Shown: positions 1-5,178 of the stretch, piece by piece
How the letters are laid out: each line of letters starts with the position of its first letter
How positions within the stretch are numbered: position 1 is the stretch's first letter
Notes under the pieces: model-generated
What the model was told of the DNA's origin: nothing
Seen by the model: only the letters and a program-made list of their open reading frames with translations
Databases searched by the model: none
Made by a program: the position numbers and the translations under genes
From: Candidatus Heimdallarchaeota archaeon
GTDB lineage: Archaea > Asgardarchaeota > Heimdallarchaeia > Heimdallarchaeales > Heimdallarchaeaceae
DNA length: 5,646 nt
Assembly (NCBI GenBank): GCA_023135215.1
Contig: JAGLTP010000531.1
Span: 1-5,646, forward strand
Direction of reading: 5' to 3'

Positions 1-214
1 AGCAATCCCAGGTTTGGTTACAGAACTTCTTGAAGGAACCAGAGTAATGATTGATATTACAGGAGTGAGAAGAGAAGCTGATACTTCCCTTCTAGAGGAA
101 CCTCTAGATGTTGGAGATTATGTCCTTGTTCACACAGGATTTATCATTGCAAAACTTGATCCTGAACAAGCTAAAGAAGATCTGAAAATGTGGGATGAGA
201 TTCTTAGTAATTGA
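1..214 (+). CDS. hypC: HypC/HupF-family [NiFe]-hydrogenase maturation chaperone (5' end outside window)
   Basis: Reading frame open from the left edge (first full codon at 2) to TGA at 212-214. The visible 70 residues begin AIPG, the segment that follows Met-Cys-Leu in HypC proteins; base 1 fits the third position of a Leu codon, so the true ATG should lie about 8 nt left of the window. Family landmarks are visible: a VMIDITGVRRE strand, then the VGDYVLVHTGFIIAKLD block and a charged C-terminal helix. The inferred full length of about 73 residues is normal for the family. HypC works in the cytoplasm with HypD, carrying the Fe(CN)2CO moiety and delivering it to the hydrogenase large-subunit precursor. 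The essential N-terminal Cys is off-window and could not be checked. It lies upstream of a group 4 hydrogenase operon, its probable client. The TTG at 14 is inside the conserved domain and is not the start. Confidence 0.9.
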   Translation, partial: AIPGLVTELLEGTRVMIDITGVRREADTSLLEEPLDVGDYVLVHTGFIIAKLDPEQAKEDLKMWDEILSN

Positions 215-959
215 TGCTACTGTTTTCAATTTCCGAATAAGTTATATAGAAAGATTGGATTATTTCATTTGTATGGTACTACCTGAAAAAGATGCCAATG
301 CACAGATTTTAAGAAATTTCACAGACTTTTACAACAAACCTAATCAATACTTTTTAACAAATCTAACACACATAATTCCTGACGTTTTAGATCAAACCGA
401 ATGCTTTGGTGAAGCAAAAACTCAAATCAATACTGCTGAAGGAATTAACATTGTAAAAAGAGATTATAAAATAAATAACATAGATATCGCCTATCTAGTT
501 GCTCTAACTACTAGAGGATATAGGTTCAGATCTGTAATGAATAAAATCTATTTGTGTGAAGAAAATGCCGTATATCCTGATTTTGAGAGATTCCCCCCAA
601 TTAAACCAAAGCTATCAGATAATTTTAACACAAAAACAGCTATACTAAATGGTATTGTAAATGGACAAGAAAAAAAAGATGATGAGCTAATTAAAGAATT
701 AACTCAATCCCTTCCTGAGCTTTTGGAGAGAGCGTATGGAGTTTTGTACACTGGGGGATTTTTATCAATAAATGAATGGTTTCAAATTAAAGAAGCCGAT
801 GGAGATTGGATATCTGAAGAGGTGTTTCGTTTTAAGAATCTAAAGATAGAACCATGGATGATTAGCAATCTGTTAATACTTCAAGCAAGAGGGTGGTACT
901 TTCAAGAAATTCCAGAGAAATTCAAGACAAGTGATTATGTTTTTACAAAGAAATTCTGA
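195..959 (+). CDS. Uncharacterised 254-residue protein with two RGY/RGW repeats
   Basis: I do not recognise a characterised family. The frame is open from ATG 195 (overlapping the hypC 3' end by 20 nt; in-frame stop just upstream at 183-185) to TGA 957-959. No signal peptide or membrane helix is visible, so it is probably cytoplasmic. Two segments look alike: residues 99-116 (AYLVALTTRGYRFRSVMN) and 223-243 (ISNLLILQARGWYFQEIPEKF), sharing L..L..RG(Y/W).F. The second, with the following SDYVF and a preceding helix at about 174-190, recalls the region of archaeal tRNA-intron endonucleases where LR.RGY..K.G.KFG.DF.VY occurs. The chain ends just after this point, so the His and Lys of that catalytic triad are absent; the resemblance is weak and inferred by eye. 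The start is uncertain: ATG 195 has no Shine-Dalgarno, whereas Met27 (ATG 273) has a TATA-like TTATATA centred 28 nt upstream. Position between hypC and hydrogenase genes suggests, but does not show, a hydrogenase-related role. Confidence 0.75.
   Translation: MRFLVIDATVFNFRISYIERLDYFICMVLPEKDANAQILRNFTDFYNKPNQYFLTNLTHIIPDVLDQTECFGEAKTQINTAEGINIVKRDYKINNIDIAYLVALTTRGYRFRSVMNKIYLCEENAVYPDFERFPPIKPKLSDNFNTKTAILNGIVNGQEKKDDELIKELTQSLPELLERAYGVLYTGGFLSINEWFQIKEADGDWISEEVFRFKNLKIEPWMISNLLILQARGWYFQEIPEKFKTSDYVFTKKF
242..248 (+). promoter_or_regulatory. Possible TATA box for an internal start at 273
   Basis: TTATATA, preceded by the purine-rich AATAAG as a possible BRE, is centred 28 nt before ATG 273 (Met27 of the 254-residue protein). 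The distance roughly matches the leaderless spacing seen for other genes in this window. AT-rich sequence makes chance matches common, so this is tentative. Confidence 0.25.
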
Positions 960-1000
960 TATCTCCACAGCATAACATTTTTGAATAACTACAAAAAGAA

Positions 1001-1010
1001 TTTATTAAAT
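1001..1010 (+). promoter_or_regulatory. Archaeal TATA box for the hydrogenase operon
   Basis: TTTATTAAAT is preceded by the purine-rich CAAAAAGAA (BRE-like) in the 69-nt gap before the NuoC-like gene. Its centre is about 24 nt upstream of ATG 1029, so transcription would begin at or near the start codon. A GTGAGG sequence at 1016-1021 could serve as a Shine-Dalgarno for longer transcripts reading through from hypC. Both initiation modes are therefore possible. Confidence 0.45.
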
Positions 1011-1028
1011 CGAAAGTGAGGATTTCTT

Positions 1029-1550
1029 ATGAGTGCTGAACTCAAAGAATTAGAAGGAATTTTAAATGTAACTTTGCCAGAAAAACTCATAGAAGATATT
1101 GTAAAAGTTGAAGAAGGGCATTTCGATGTACATTCTACAGCAAAAAATGCTTATGAATTAATGAAAATACTTCGTGAGGATGCAGGTATTTATCACCTGA
1201 CAACAATTTCTGGAATTGAAAAGGAGAAAGAATTCAACGTTTGTTATCATTTACAACATAGAATTGAGGAGGAATTTAGAGAAGTTCCTATCAACTTCTT
1301 TGTAACAAAAGTTGATAAAGGAAATCCAAAAACTCCAAGTATGGTTGATTTCTTTGTTTCTGCCGATTATTACGAAAGAGAAATTTACGACTTCTTTGGT
1401 ATCTATTTTGAAAATCATCCGTTCTTACAAAGAATAATCTTACCAGAGAGATGGCCGGATGACGTTAGACCTTTACGTAAAGAATATGGCTGGGAGCAAA
1501 TTAAAGAAATCACATTGGATATCGCCAGGAAAACTTTGGAGGAGGATTAA
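1029..1550 (+). CDS. Group 4 [NiFe] hydrogenase NuoC-like subunit (EchD/MbhK type)
   Basis: 173 residues from ATG 1029 to TAA 1548-1550. It belongs to the 30-kDa subunit family of complex I (NuoC), which in group 4 hydrogenases corresponds to EchD, MbhK or the N-terminal part of HycE. The diagnostic C-terminal signature is clear at residues 115-152: YEREIYDFFGI, then HP.LQRI.LPE.WP and RPLRKEYGW. The N-terminal half (about 20-110) is the more divergent alpha/beta part. It is a soluble structural protein that sits beside the large subunit on the cytoplasmic face and binds no cofactor. It is the first gene of a four-gene operon; its stop lies 1 nt before the large-subunit ATG and its last codons contain that gene's Shine-Dalgarno, which points to translational coupling. 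Separate NuoC and NuoD genes, rather than the fused HycE arrangement, are typical of Ech and Mbh. Confidence 0.92.
   Translation: MSAELKELEGILNVTLPEKLIEDIVKVEEGHFDVHSTAKNAYELMKILREDAGIYHLTTISGIEKEKEFNVCYHLQHRIEEEFREVPINFFVTKVDKGNPKTPSMVDFFVSADYYEREIYDFFGIYFENHPFLQRIILPERWPDDVRPLRKEYGWEQIKEITLDIARKTLEED
1538..1545 (+). promoter_or_regulatory. Shine-Dalgarno that fixes the large-subunit start at 1552
   Basis: GGAGGAGG lies 6 nt before ATG 1552. It selects this ATG over the in-frame ATG at 1459, which lies inside the NuoC-like gene, has no comparable site and would add 31 unconserved residues. Confidence 0.8.
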
Positions 1551-1551
1551 T

Positions 1552-2808
1552 ATGACAGGTGAATTTAGATCAAGATTTAGAACTCTTGTAGATGGAAGTG
1601 ATGCTCCTCCTGATGCTGATCATCACATCTTTATTGGACCACAACATCCTTGGTGTGAAGAACCCGCGCACTTTATTATCCATGTAAAAGGAGAAAGAGT
1701 AGTTGAAGCTGATATCCGAATAGGGTTTAACCTTCGTGGTATTGAAAAAGCTATGGAAAATAAAACTTGGCGTCAGAATACTATGCTAATCCCAAGGGCT
1801 TGTGGAATTTGCAGTGCTGTTCATCAAAACATCTACGTTCGTGTAGTTGAGAGACTTGCTGGAATTGAAGACCAAATTTCTGAAAGAGCGAGATTAATTC
1901 GTATGTTTAGTTGTGAAGCAGAACGTATTCATTCTCACATACTATGGTATGGTATTCTTGCTCACGATGCTGGTTTCGATACAATGTTGCACATTTCATG
2001 GAGAGATCGTGAGATTATAATGGATATTGTAGAAGATTTCAGCGGGAACAGAGTAAATCCAGCTTTGATGTTACCTGGTGGTGTAAAACGAGACATCCCA
2101 AAAGAAAAAGCAGACAGAGCAAAACCTCTGCTTGATGAATTGGAAAAGAAAGTATTATATCACAAGAAAGTTTTCACAGAAGAAGCATCAATCCGTAATC
2201 GTTTAGAAGATGTAGGAATATTAACTAAAGAAGATGCAAAGAAAACAACACCCAATGGTCCTACTGGAAGAGGTTCAGGATTACCTTTTGATGTGAGAAA
2301 AGCTTTTCCATATGAATTATATGATAAAATAGATTGGAACCTTGTTTATTATAATGAAGGTGATATTCTTGCTACAACTCTTGTGAGATTAGATGAAACT
2401 CTGGAATCCATTCAGATGTGTAAACAGATACTAGATAACTTGGAATCTACTCAAGGTGAGCTTTTAGCTAGAGTTAAACCTAGAATTCCTGAAGGAAGTT
2501 ATATGTCAAGAGCTGAAGCTCCAAGAGGTGAAGATTTTCATTATGGTATTGCTAATGGTACTGATACACCAGAGAGATACAAGATTAGAGCACCATCCTT
2601 AGGCAATATCGATGCTACACTTAAAAGAATGGATGAGGAATATATCGCAGATATGCCAGTAATACTTCGCAGTTACGACCCATGCTTCTCTTGCACTAAC
2701 AGGATTATGATTATCAATGAAAAAACTGGCGAAAAGATGATACTTGAACAAGACGAATTTGCTCGAAAGGCTATTAAAGCCAAGAAGTATAATAGACCGT
2801 TTTTCTGA
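1552..2808 (+). CDS. Group 4 [NiFe] hydrogenase catalytic large subunit (EchE/MbhL type)
   Basis: 418 residues from ATG 1552 to TGA 2806-2808. This is the NuoD/49-kDa fold with an intact NiFe site: the L1 motif RACGICSAVH (residues 82-91) gives C84 and C87, and the L2 motif DPCFSCTNR (376-384) gives C378 and C381. NuoD of complex I lacks these four cysteines, so this is a hydrogen-activating enzyme. Other family blocks are GPQHP near residue 29, IGFNLRGIEK at 57-66 and the CEAERIHSH helix at 121-129. The subunit catalyses H2 formation or oxidation coupled to ferredoxin, as in Ech and Mbh. A 34-residue tail follows R384; in HycE-type enzymes the precursor is cut after the equivalent Arg by a maturation endopeptidase, so this chain is probably processed (inference). 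HypC encoded upstream is the likely metallocentre chaperone. The operon is compact, with strong ribosome sites on both sides. Confidence 0.96.
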   Translation: MTGEFRSRFRTLVDGSDAPPDADHHIFIGPQHPWCEEPAHFIIHVKGERVVEADIRIGFNLRGIEKAMENKTWRQNTMLIPRACGICSAVHQNIYVRVVERLAGIEDQISERARLIRMFSCEAERIHSHILWYGILAHDAGFDTMLHISWRDREIIMDIVEDFSGNRVNPALMLPGGVKRDIPKEKADRAKPLLDELEKKVLYHKKVFTEEASIRNRLEDVGILTKEDAKKTTPNGPTGRGSGLPFDVRKAFPYELYDKIDWNLVYYNEGDILATTLVRLDETLESIQMCKQILDNLESTQGELLARVKPRIPEGSYMSRAEAPRGEDFHYGIANGTDTPERYKIRAPSLGNIDATLKRMDEEYIADMPVILRSYDPCFSCTNRIMIINEKTGEKMILEQDEFARKAIKAKKYNRPFF

Positions 2809-2813
2809 GGTGA
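2807..2813 (+). promoter_or_regulatory. Strong Shine-Dalgarno of the ferredoxin-like subunit
   Basis: GAGGTGA overlaps the large-subunit stop codon (2806-2808) and lies 6 nt before ATG 2820. It supports that start and suggests coupling of the two genes. Confidence 0.75.
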
Positions 2814-2819
2814 AAGAAG

Positions 2820-3287
2820 ATGAAAAAAGTACTAGTAATGGGCGGAGAAGCCCTAAAAAATCAAGCTAAAGGACCAGTAACAAAACATGTTCTCAAGAGA
2901 ATAGGAGATCACCCACCTCCTGAAGACATTCGAACTATACCAAGAATAATAGAAGACAGATGTATCATGTGTGGAACTTGTGTAAATGTCTGTCCTACTC
3001 ATTGTTTAGGCATGGAGAAGGATGATAAAGACAATGGAATGATTTGGCTACAAAGAGCCCAGTGTATGTGGTGCGGTCATTGTCAAACATATTGTCCTAA
3101 AGACGCAATCCATATAGATAGAGAACCAGCTTTATCTAATTCGCTCTTCTCATTCAATAATAGACAGGACTATGAGATGATTTGTGCATCAGGAAGTTAC
3201 AAAGGAGAAAAAGCTGATAAGAAGCTAGAGGAACTTATCGAAGAAGGCGGAAAGAAACTCAAATATCTTGAGGAGTTCAGGGGTTGA
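2820..3287 (+). CDS. Group 4 hydrogenase ferredoxin-like subunit, two [4Fe-4S] clusters (EchF/MbhN/NuoI type)
   Basis: 155 residues from ATG 2820 to TGA 3285-3287. Two classical 4Fe-4S motifs are present: CIMCGTCVNVCP (ligands C48, C51, C54, C58) and CMWCGHCQTYCP (C82, C85, C88, C92). Extra cysteines at 62 and 122 are not part of these motifs. In Ech, Mbh and Hyc complexes this polyferredoxin subunit passes electrons from soluble ferredoxin (or another donor) to the proximal cluster of the small subunit. The N-terminal 40 residues and the charged, Lys/Glu-rich C-terminal tail (about 126-153) lie outside the cluster domain, and the total length is within the usual range for such subunits. It is encoded between the large and small subunit genes. 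Its stop overlaps the proposed TTG start of the small subunit by 4 nt. Confidence 0.93.
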   Translation: MKKVLVMGGEALKNQAKGPVTKHVLKRIGDHPPPEDIRTIPRIIEDRCIMCGTCVNVCPTHCLGMEKDDKDNGMIWLQRAQCMWCGHCQTYCPKDAIHIDREPALSNSLFSFNNRQDYEMICASGSYKGEKADKKLEELIEEGGKKLKYLEEFRG

Positions 3288-3763
3288 AAAAAATGGGTTG
3301 GTTAAAGAAATTTGGAGTACACTGTGCGCTTAAATCTCCTTGGATCATTCACATGAATGCTGGTGGATGCAATGGTTGTGATATCGAAATTGTAGATACA
3401 CTAACACCAAGACATGATTTAGAGCAATATGGGATTACTCTAAGAGGTACTCCTCGACAAGCAGATGTTCTTGTAATAACAGGTCCAGTTACTCTTCAAG
3501 TTGCTGAGAGAGTAAAAAGAGTTTATGAACAGATGCCTTTACCAAAGTTTGTAGTAGCTGTAGGTAATTGTAGTGCATCTGGAGGAGTTTTCCAAGAATG
3601 TCCTTTCATCTTAGGTGGAATTGATTACGTTTTACCAATTGATGCCTGGGTGTATGGGTGTCCTCCTAGACCAGAGAACATTGTAGCAGCTATTGCTACT
3701 TTACTTGGAAAATTGAAAGGAGATCTACTCGGTATAGAACAAAAAGAAATTCCAGCGGAATAA
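3284..3763 (+). CDS. Group 4 [NiFe] hydrogenase small subunit (EchC/MbhJ, NuoB-like)
   Basis: 159 residues to TAA 3761-3763. The GGCNGCDIEIVD signature (residues 27-38) is characteristic of group 4 hydrogenase small subunits, as opposed to the adjacent-cysteine motif of complex I NuoB. Proximal [4Fe-4S] ligands are C29 and C32, C96 in VAVGNCSASGG, and C126 in VYGCPPRP; C14 and C106 are extra. The subunit conducts electrons from the ferredoxin-like subunit to the NiFe site and anchors the peripheral arm at the membrane. The start is a choice between TTG 3284, with GAGGAG at 3270-3275 exactly 8 nt upstream and a 4-nt TTGA overlap with the preceding stop, and ATG 3293, which lies 17 nt from that site. 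I favour TTG on spacing; only three residues differ. It is the last gene of the operon, followed by a T-rich terminator. Confidence 0.95.
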   Translation: MKKMGWLKKFGVHCALKSPWIIHMNAGGCNGCDIEIVDTLTPRHDLEQYGITLRGTPRQADVLVITGPVTLQVAERVKRVYEQMPLPKFVVAVGNCSASGGVFQECPFILGGIDYVLPIDAWVYGCPPRPENIVAAIATLLGKLKGDLLGIEQKEIPAE

Positions 3764-3797
3764 TTCTTTTTCTTTCTTTTATTTTTTATTTTTTATC
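3764..3797 (+). terminator. Oligo-T terminator of the hydrogenase operon
   Basis: Directly after the small-subunit stop comes a pyrimidine-rich stretch with several T runs, including two of six Ts at 3782-3787 and 3789-3794. There is no GC-rich hairpin. This is the usual form of an intrinsic archaeal terminator. The convergent gene begins its 3' end at 3802, so its own transcript would enter an A-rich region here. Confidence 0.65.
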
Positions 3798-3801
3798 TAT
3801 T

Positions 3802-4173
3802 CTAAAAAACTAATATTACAAGAGATATTGCTATTAGAATCATTGTGATTATTGTAGAGATTACAAGTACGATTACTAAAAGTCCATATTTTTTCTCACC
3901 ATAGATTCCTATTGCATTTATTAAGGCATATAAAATTAAACCAGTAGCTAAGAAAAATAAGGGGAGTCCCCAAGTTTGTTGTAGCAATAAAGCTATTCCA
4001 CTTATTATTGCAATAATAGACATAACAAATTCTGCTATAACAAGAAACAACCTTTCAAATGGCTTCTCTCTGAATTTATGTCCCATTTTTGTTGATAAAA
4101 CAACAATCCACAAAATCATAGCTAATGTACCAGCACCAATTACAAAAGCTCCATCAATTATTTCAAGTATCAT
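3802..4173 (-). CDS. Small four-helix membrane protein of unknown function
   Basis: 123 residues from ATG at 4171-4173 to TAG at 3802-3804. I do not recognise the family. Four hydrophobic stretches are visible at roughly residues 6-28, 41-66, 68-91 and 96-123, joined by short loops. The only long polar loop, STKMGHKFREKPFERL (about 27-42), is basic and so predicted to be cytoplasmic by the positive-inside rule; a second charged turn is GEKKYG at 92-97. No catalytic residue or metal motif stands out. The coding assignment rests on length, coherent membrane topology and a TATA-like box centred about 25 nt upstream of the start with no Shine-Dalgarno. It is divergent from the methyltransferase gene and convergent with the hydrogenase operon. 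It could be an accessory membrane protein, but nothing ties it to the hydrogenase except proximity. Confidence 0.7.
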   Translation of the reverse strand: MILEIIDGAFVIGAGTLAMILWIVVLSTKMGHKFREKPFERLFLVIAEFVMSIIAIISGIALLLQQTWGLPLFFLATGLILYALINAIGIYGEKKYGLLVIVLVISTIITMILIAISLVILVF

Positions 4174-4194
4174 ACGCAGAAGATTATAGAACAG

Positions 4195-4202
4195 TTTAAA
4201 AA
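4195..4202 (-). promoter_or_regulatory. TATA box of the small membrane protein gene
   Basis: On the minus strand this reads TTTTTAAA, preceded by a purine-rich GAGA that could act as BRE. Its centre is about 25 nt from the ATG at 4173, and no Shine-Dalgarno lies between, fitting a leaderless transcript. Confidence 0.5.
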
Positions 4203-4252
4203 TCTCTTGAAAAACACAAAGAAAACTTACTTCACTCTCTGAGCAATTAGAG

Positions 4253-4259
4253 TTTTAAA
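4253..4259 (+). promoter_or_regulatory. TATA box of the methyltransferase gene
   Basis: TTTTAAA, preceded by TTAGAG, is centred 25 nt before ATG 4281. The intervening sequence is AT-rich with no Shine-Dalgarno, again suggesting a leaderless mRNA. A 5-bp inverted repeat, ACTCT (4234-4238) and AGAGT (4249-4253), touches this box but is too short to call an operator. Confidence 0.5.
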
Positions 4260-4280
4260 GTAAAACAATATTTTATTCTT

Positions 4281-5090
4281 ATGAGTGATCCTCATTGGAT
4301 TAAAGCATATGAGCGATGGGCGTTAATATATGAAGAAATTATGGAAAGGAATCTTGAAACAAAAAAGAAAAGAGAAGATAGAACTAAAGAAGAAATAGTA
4401 GCTATTACCCAGATTATGAAAAAAAGAAAACTGGAAATACAAGATTCTATTCTGTTGGATATTGGAGGAGGGACAGGAAGATTAGCTATTCCTTTATCTA
4501 AACAAGTTAAAAATCTCATTCTAGCTGAACCCTCAAAACCAATGTTAGATATTGCTAAAAGCAAGTTCAAAGCGATGAGAAATGAAAATTTTTCATTCTT
4601 ACAAGAAGGTTTTCTTGAACTTTCTCTGAATGATGAGACAGTGGATGTTGCTATCGCATTTAATGATCCTTTTCAGTATTTACTTACTTTAGAGGAACAA
4701 ATAAAAGCATTAGAAAATGTCAAGAGAGTACTAAAAACTAAAGGAATCATTATTTTGGAAAATTCAAATTTCTTTTCACTGCTTTTAAGAGAGGAATGGC
4801 CAAAACCCACATTTTGGGAAACTGAAAAGCACAAAGTATCCAGATTCATTCATTATGAAGTTCAAGCTTTCAAGGGTGTTTGGAATCATATAGAAAATAT
4901 ATTCATTGAGGATAAAGAAACAGGAAAAATAGAGCATTTCGAATCTATTCATCTTCTCAAAAATATATCAGCAACTGAACTTATTCTTATAACTCAAAAA
5001 GTAGGTTTTGAAAATATAAGATTATATCCAGGTACTGATCTTGAAGCTGAAGAAGGTACTCGTTTCTTGTTAGTGGCTCAAAAACCATGA
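4281..5090 (+). CDS. Class I SAM-dependent methyltransferase, substrate unknown
   Basis: 269 residues from ATG 4281 to TGA 5088-5090. A Rossmann-fold methyltransferase is recognisable: motif I LLDIGGGTGRL (residues 58-68) binds the SAM methionine part; the acidic residue ending strand 2 is E83 in LILAEPS, expected to hold the ribose hydroxyls; motif II-like EGFLELSL at 109-116 and VDVAIAFNDPFQYLL at 121-135 follow; post-motif LKTKGIIILEN at 151-161 ends the core. An N-terminal helical cap (about 1-50, rich in Lys/Glu) begins with a W..AYERWA..YE segment resembling the YD..A..YD start of small-molecule methyltransferases. The C-terminal part (about 170-269) carries a mixed beta insertion that may form the substrate pocket. 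The target cannot be read from sequence. It is a single-gene unit with its own promoter, so a link with the hydrogenase is not shown. Confidence 0.9.
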   Translation: MSDPHWIKAYERWALIYEEIMERNLETKKKREDRTKEEIVAITQIMKKRKLEIQDSILLDIGGGTGRLAIPLSKQVKNLILAEPSKPMLDIAKSKFKAMRNENFSFLQEGFLELSLNDETVDVAIAFNDPFQYLLTLEEQIKALENVKRVLKTKGIIILENSNFFSLLLREEWPKPTFWETEKHKVSRFIHYEVQAFKGVWNHIENIFIEDKETGKIEHFESIHLLKNISATELILITQKVGFENIRLYPGTDLEAEEGTRFLLVAQKP

Positions 5091-5096
5091 ATTAAA

Positions 5097-5140
5097 GTAA
5101 GAAGATCTTACATTAATTGCCTTGAATTTATAGATTTTTT
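5097..5140 (+). terminator. Putative terminator after the methyltransferase gene
   Basis: A short inverted repeat at 5097-5111 (GTAAGA, loop AGA, TCTTAC: a 6-bp stem) follows the stop codon by 6 nt, and a run of six Ts lies at 5135-5140. The stem is weak and 23 nt from the T run, so the T run is the likelier active signal. Confidence 0.4.
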
Positions 5141-5144
5141 AATC

Positions 5145-5170
5145 AAAAAAAGAAAAAGAAAAAGGAAAAG
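5145..5170 (-). terminator. Oligo-T terminator of the antiporter-subunit gene
   Basis: The plus strand is a nearly pure A tract interrupted by G, so the minus-strand transcript has several T4-T7 runs starting about 9 nt after its stop codon at 5179. This is a typical archaeal T-rich termination region, placed back to back with that of the convergent methyltransferase gene. Confidence 0.5.
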
Positions 5171-5178
5171 GTTGGGTT

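Noticed and set aside
1459..1551. Upstream extension of the large subunit from ATG 1459
   Set aside because: It lies inside the NuoC-like gene in another frame, gives an unconserved 31-residue leader, and the strong GGAGGAGG site points to ATG 1552.
1029..3763. Complex I (NADH dehydrogenase) or Fpo identity for the operon
   Set aside because: The large subunit has both CxxC NiFe-binding pairs and the small subunit has CNGCDIE; complex I and Fpo homologues lack the NiFe ligands.
4234..4253. ACTCT/AGAGT inverted repeat upstream of the methyltransferase gene as an operator
   Set aside because: Only 5 bp per arm with a 10-nt spacer in AT-rich DNA; expected by chance.
4292..4570. Minus-strand open frame of 92 residues
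   Set aside because: It is fully inside the methyltransferase gene, antisense to its N-terminal cap and motif I, has no promoter or ribosome site, and its hydrophobic content mirrors the Lys/Glu-rich sense codons.
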